Positions 7,012-9,888 of a stretch of 9,888 nucleotides of DNA are shown here, one piece after another. Both the position numbers and the translations under genes were made by a program. The notes under the pieces were generated by a model, which did not search any database, was not told where the DNA came from, and saw only the letters and a program-made list of their open reading frames with translations. This DNA is from JBCCAG01 sp050330955 (lineage in GTDB: Bacteria; Cyanobacteriota; Cyanobacteriia; CAKZMO01), in NCBI GenBank assembly GCA_050330955.1, contig JBHJHJ010000126.1, positions 1 to 9,888 of the forward strand, read 5' to 3'. Each line of letters opens with the position of its first letter. The first letter of the stretch is position 1.

Positions 7012-7181
7012 TATGGCAATATCAATATGTTGATGCGGGGGCTGACGCGCTCCTTCCCCAATTCGGTGAGCAGGGCATCGTATTCTTCCCAGAAGACATT
7101 TTCAATCAGCAGATGGCTGCCCGGCGAGAGCTTCAGCGCATGGAGGGGTACCGTAGCTGGAACTCACGCAACCATCGCCAT
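7011..7181 (-). pseudogene. N-terminal fragment of a second Uma2-family gene
   Basis: From the ATG at 7181 the - strand reads MAMVA, a TGA stop (7164-7166), then VPATVPLHALKLSPGSH, LLIENVFWEEYDALLTELG and KERVSPRIN before a TAA at 7011-7013. HALKLSPGSHLLIENV-W-EYDALLTELG is the characteristic N-terminus of one Uma2 subgroup, which normally continues with an RI-Y-G-LEIM-PL segment. Here it breaks off just after RIN and runs into the second Uma2 remnant. The internal TGA is best explained by a TCA (Ser) to TGA change. This subgroup differs from the downstream remnant, so the junction looks like a fusion of two paralogues by deletion (inference). It lies only 19 bases downstream of the tRNA-Ala 3' end. 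Confidence 0.75.
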
Positions 7182-7199
7182 AAAGAAATTGTAGATAAA

Positions 7200-7272
7200 T
7201 GGAGCTAAGCGGATTCGAACCGCTGACTTCCTCAATGCCATTGAGGCGCTCTACCAACTGAGCTATAGCCCC
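7200..7272 (-). tRNA. trnA-GGC: tRNA-Ala (anticodon GGC)
   Basis: A complete 73-base cloverleaf is on the - strand without an encoded CCA. The acceptor stem is GGGGCTA with TAGCTCC, including the G3-U70 pair that identifies alanine tRNAs, with discriminator A at 7200. The anticodon stem is CCTCA/TGAGG with loop ATGGCAT, so the anticodon is GGC and it reads GCC/GCU. The T-arm is AGCGG-TTCGAAT-CCGCT. It is transcribed away from raf1 and towards the Uma2 remnants. Confidence 0.97.
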
Positions 7273-7281
7273 GCGTCAAAC

Positions 7282-7311
7282 ATTATGCCTCGTACCCATC
7301 ATAGGGACCAA
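7282..7311 (-). promoter_or_regulatory. Putative sigma-70 type promoter of tRNA-Ala
   Basis: On the - strand TTGGTC (7306-7311) and CATAAT (7282-7287) are separated by 18 bases. The -10 ends 9 bases before the mature tRNA 5' end, so the transcript would begin at or a few bases ahead of the tRNA. Both boxes are near-consensus matches by eye only. Confidence 0.45.
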
Positions 7312-7399
7312 GCACGATCTCGATATTAGCACCCCCATTCCAACATCGACATAAATCGCGTTAAAGTTCTTTAGGCTACCCCACGCTTCGCGGCAACTC

Positions 7400-8509
7400 A
7401 TGACTCCCCCTGAAAATCCTGCAGACAGCCCCCACCAGCCCACCGCTAACATCGACAGCAGTATCGATACCGATGCCCTCATCCAAGCCCTGCGCCGTAA
7501 AGAAGGCAACTGGATTGGTTGGGCCATCGCCTGCCAGCAGCTGCAAAAGGCAGGCCACAGCCCGCAGCAGATCTTTGAGGCCACCGGGTTCGAGCCTATT
7601 CAGCAGAACCAAATTATCGTCGCCGCCCAGGTCTATAAATCCCTCGAAGCAGCCGACGTCTCTCCTGAAGTGCGATCGCGCTTCGAGATTCGCGGCAGCG
7701 ATGCCCTCTACGAGCTACGCATCCTTAACCAAGTCGAGAGAGCCATCACGGCTCACCTGCTTTACCGCCACAACGCGGATTCCACCACCGCCCACGAGTT
7801 TGCCAAAGCCGTCAAAGAGTACGGTCGTCGCAGCAAGCCACCAGAAGGCTTTGGCTTCTTTGACCAAGCGCCTGGCGACGCCCTAGCCCACTACTATTGG
7901 AAGCTGGCCCGTCAGCAGTCAGACCTGCAGGCCAGGTCGCGGCTGATTGCCTCCGGGCTGCGCTATGCCGACTCCGACACCGCCCGCAAACAGCTTGAAG
8001 CCCTGCTCACTGACTTCGCCGTGGTGCGCCAGCGCAAAGCCCCCCTACTGCCCATCTATCGCTTCGACTCAGAAGAGCACATGCCCCGCGTACTGCCTGT
8101 GGTGGGTCAGCTGCCGCTGACGGTGGCAGATCTTAGGGCGGTGCCAGTGGTGGATGAGGAAGGACCGTTTAAGTTTGTCAAGCATTCAGGCACCGCAGCC
8201 TGGGTGGCCCTGCCTGGGTGGCAGGTGCTGCTGCTAGCCGAAGACCCGGTGGTGCTGATTACCCAGAGCGATCGCCTCCCCACGGAAATGTCGCCTCCGG
8301 TGGAGCCCGTGCTGCTGGTGGTGGACCGGGCGAGCCGCGAGTGGACGCCGGATAGCTATTTCATCGTGGCCCAGAGCGAGCAGATTGAAGTCGCGTGGTT
8401 CGACGAAGCGCCCAGCGCGCCGCTGCTAGGCCGGGTGATTTTGGTGCTGCGGCCCAAGAAGGTGCTAGACGAGGAGTTTGTCAAAGATCCCTGGCAGTTC
8501 GAAGAGTAA
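7400..8509 (+). CDS. raf1: Raf1, Rubisco accumulation factor 1
   Basis: Raf1 is a dimeric assembly chaperone that stabilises Rubisco large-subunit dimers after chaperonin folding and hands RbcL over for RbcL8 assembly before RbcS binds. It acts in the cytosol and near carboxysomes. The 369 residues match cyanobacterial Raf1 (about 350-370). After a disordered Pro-rich start (1-22) comes the alpha-helical domain (about 23-205), with the family signature EGNWIGWAIACQQLQKAG (35-52) and FEPIQQNQIIVAAQVY (64-79). The beta-rich dimerisation domain (about 215-355) ends in the acidic tail KDPWQFEE. The ATG at 7400 gives the expected N-terminus; there is no clear Shine-Dalgarno. The 127-base gap to the divergent tRNA-Ala should hold its promoter, but none is convincing. 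A Uma2 gene follows after 30 bases. No rbc genes are in the window. Confidence 0.95.
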   Translation: MTPPENPADSPHQPTANIDSSIDTDALIQALRRKEGNWIGWAIACQQLQKAGHSPQQIFEATGFEPIQQNQIIVAAQVYKSLEAADVSPEVRSRFEIRGSDALYELRILNQVERAITAHLLYRHNADSTTAHEFAKAVKEYGRRSKPPEGFGFFDQAPGDALAHYYWKLARQQSDLQARSRLIASGLRYADSDTARKQLEALLTDFAVVRQRKAPLLPIYRFDSEEHMPRVLPVVGQLPLTVADLRAVPVVDEEGPFKFVKHSGTAAWVALPGWQVLLLAEDPVVLITQSDRLPTEMSPPVEPVLLVVDRASREWTPDSYFIVAQSEQIEVAWFDEAPSAPLLGRVILVLRPKKVLDEEFVKDPWQFEE

Positions 8510-8539
8510 AATAAGAAGTGACGCTTGGCCTTGACACTA

Positions 8540-9115
8540 ATGACGACAACGCGCCAGCACATGACGCTCAAAGAGTACCTGGAGTACGACGATGGGACGG
8601 ACACCCGCTACACCCTCGTTGACGGGGAGCTTGTCGTCGTGCCCTCCGAGAGTGATCTAAACAACGTCATCGCGCTGTATATCCTGTCCCTGTTGCTGCA
8701 GTTTGTTCCAATTCAGCGAATGCGTCGTGGAACAGAGATTGTGGTCAGCGGGTCTCGGGCCACGACGCGTATCCCCGATTTGATGGTAGTGGGCGATGAG
8801 CTAGATGCTGAACTGGCAGGCAGTCGCCGCAGCATTGTGATGTTGGATATGCCGTCTCCTGAGCTTGTGGTAGAAGTTGTGTCCTCTGGCGCCGAGAATA
8901 TAGAGCGCGACTACCGCTACAAGCGCTCTGAATATGCAGCGCGGGGTATTGCTGAATACTGGATTGTCGACCCAGTGCAGAGGCAGGTCGTCGTGCTGGC
9001 GCTGTTGTCAGGGCTGTACGAGGATACGGTTTTTAAGGGGACGCAGCAGGTGCGATCGCCCCTAATTCCAGATCTAAAGGTGATGGCAGAGCAGCTATTA
9101 CGGGCAGGCCGCTAA
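8540..9115 (+). CDS. Uma2-family putative PD-(D/E)XK endonuclease-like protein, intact
   Basis: This is a Uma2 family protein (PF05685), a restriction-endonuclease-like fold hugely expanded in cyanobacteria, with no settled function. It has 191 residues, normal for the family. The N-terminal MTLKEYLEYDD...YTLVDGELV region and the PELVVEVVSSG strand are typical. Candidate active-site residues are D80 (RIPDLMVVG), E112 (VVEVVS) and K128 (DYRYKRSEY), followed by the conserved GIAEYWIVDP. The fold therefore looks catalytically complete. I chose the ATG at 8540 (MTTTRQHMTLKEYL); a TTG at 8525 in the same frame would add 5 residues without support. It starts 30 bases after raf1 and is possibly co-transcribed. 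Its TAA overlaps the stop codon of the convergent MscS gene (shared bases 9112-9115). Confidence 0.9.
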   Translation: MTTTRQHMTLKEYLEYDDGTDTRYTLVDGELVVVPSESDLNNVIALYILSLLLQFVPIQRMRRGTEIVVSGSRATTRIPDLMVVGDELDAELAGSRRSIVMLDMPSPELVVEVVSSGAENIERDYRYKRSEYAARGIAEYWIVDPVQRQVVVLALLSGLYEDTVFKGTQQVRSPLIPDLKVMAEQLLRAGR

Positions 9116-9888
9116 GACACGCTCCCCTGATGCCCGTCTACCGCAGACCCTTCCGCAATTTGCCCTTCTGGTCCCCCTTCCGTGACTCTGGCCTGGGTCA
9201 TCGCATTCAGCGTAATCGGCCTATTGTTGCGGAACGACAGCGTGTAAATCTCCGTCGGCATGCTGATATCGGCCCGCTCCAGCGACTCCTTAATGTCCTG
9301 CGCCACCAGTGACGTGGTCTCCAAAAACTCCCCCCGGTGAGAATCCACCCAAAATCGGATCTCTAGGTTCACCGTACTGGCGGCCAGCTCATTCACCAGC
9401 ACCTCGATGGGGCGATCGGGGTCTACCCCTTTGATGGCCTCTAGGCCCCGGCGAATCACCGCTTTCGCTTCTGAGATGTCCTCATCGTAGTCGATGCCCA
9501 CAATCACCGAGCTGCGACGCAGGGGAGAGGCGGTGTTGTTGGTGATGCTGGCTTGAAACACCTCCTGATTTGGAATGTAGACCAAGCGACCGTCGTAGGT
9601 GCGCATGGTTGTTGCCCGCAGCTGGATCTGGGTGATGGTGCCCTCATACTCATCGATCACCACCTGGTCCCCCAAGCGAAAGGGCCGCGCCGCCAGTAAA
9701 ATCACCCCAGAAATGTAGTTGCTGAGCACGTCTTTGAGGCTAAAGCCGATGGCAACGCTGGTGAGGCCCAGCGCCCCCAGCAGTGCTCCGAACTCCAGCC
9801 CCACTACGCCTAGGGCAATCACCGTGCCCAGCACCCATACTGCCCCGTACCCCAGCCGACCGACGAGGACTTCCGTACTGCGATCGCC
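9112..9888 (-). CDS. MscS-family mechanosensitive ion channel, 5' end outside window
   Basis: This is the C-terminal part of a small-conductance mechanosensitive channel that opens under membrane tension to release solutes during hypo-osmotic shock (inner membrane). The frame is open to the window edge, so the start is missing; 258 residues are visible. The pore-lining helix is the Gly/Ala-rich LGALGLTSVAIGFSLKDVL (about 38-55, counted from the edge). The MscS signature PFRLGDQVVIDEYEGTI (69-85) and IPNQ (105-108) follow in the beta domain, then the alpha/beta C-terminal domain up to about 220. A tail of about 35 residues, rich in Gly, Glu and Ser, looks disordered. A GTG at 9834 is open in frame but lies inside the membrane region and is not the true start. 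It converges on the Uma2 gene with a 4-base overlap. Confidence 0.93.
   Translation of the reverse strand, partial: GDRSTEVLVGRLGYGAVWVLGTVIALGVVGLEFGALLGALGLTSVAIGFSLKDVLSNYISGVILLAARPFRLGDQVVIDEYEGTITQIQLRATTMRTYDGRLVYIPNQEVFQASITNNTASPLRRSSVIVGIDYDEDISEAKAVIRRGLEAIKGVDPDRPIEVLVNELAASTVNLEIRFWVDSHRGEFLETTSLVAQDIKESLERADISMPTEIYTLSFRNNRPITLNAMTQARVTEGGPEGQIAEGSAVDGHQGSVS

Noticed and set aside
7011..7272. Integration of a mobile element at the tRNA-Ala 3' end
   Set aside because: Uma2 remnants begin 19 bases beyond the tRNA end, but there is no integrase, no repeated tRNA 3' segment in the window and no element boundary.

Overview
The window looks like chromosomal DNA from a cyanobacterium of moderately high GC. 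The reasons are about 14 copies of the octamer GCGATCGC (HIP1) spread through genes and a pseudogene, a Raf1 Rubisco assembly chaperone (restricted to oxygenic phototrophs), several Uma2-family genes (very abundant in cyanobacteria), and tRNAs of cyanobacterial type. Most of it is housekeeping. I see no phage, transposase, CRISPR array or defence island. The species cannot be named from this; a filamentous Leptolyngbya-like lineage is a guess.

Layout. Positions 1-352 carry no recognisable gene. On the + strand, 353-3295 holds tldD and tldE (pmbA), the two halves of a metalloprotease. They are separated by 138 bases of degenerate tandem repeat with several palindromes. Convergent to them, on the - strand, are cbiT (cobalamin biosynthesis, 3339-3938) and tRNA-Lys(UUU) (4018-4089). 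A small predicted exported protein of unknown function follows on the + strand (4395-4889).

From 4953 to 7181 everything is on the - strand. Read in the direction of transcription (7181 downward), it holds two broken Uma2-family remnants, a short DprA-like Rossmann protein with an apparent TTG start overlapping the remnant's stop, a MAPEG-family membrane protein, and a YajQ-family protein. tRNA-Ala(GGC) at 7200-7272, with a plausible promoter, lies just upstream of this block on the same strand. On the + strand, raf1 (7400-8509) is followed 30 bases later by an intact Uma2 gene (8540-9115). That gene's stop codon overlaps that of a convergent MscS-type mechanosensitive channel, which runs off the right edge of the window.

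How the genes work together. TldD and TldE are expected to form one heteromeric protease. The MAPEG and YajQ genes are close enough (36 bases) to share a transcript, as are raf1 and the downstream Uma2 gene. The other neighbours have no evident shared pathway. The most informative non-routine features are the Uma2 decay region (6507-7181), where single-base lesions can be located one by one, and the structured repeat between tldD and tldE. I do not find convincing evidence of an undescribed multi-gene system.
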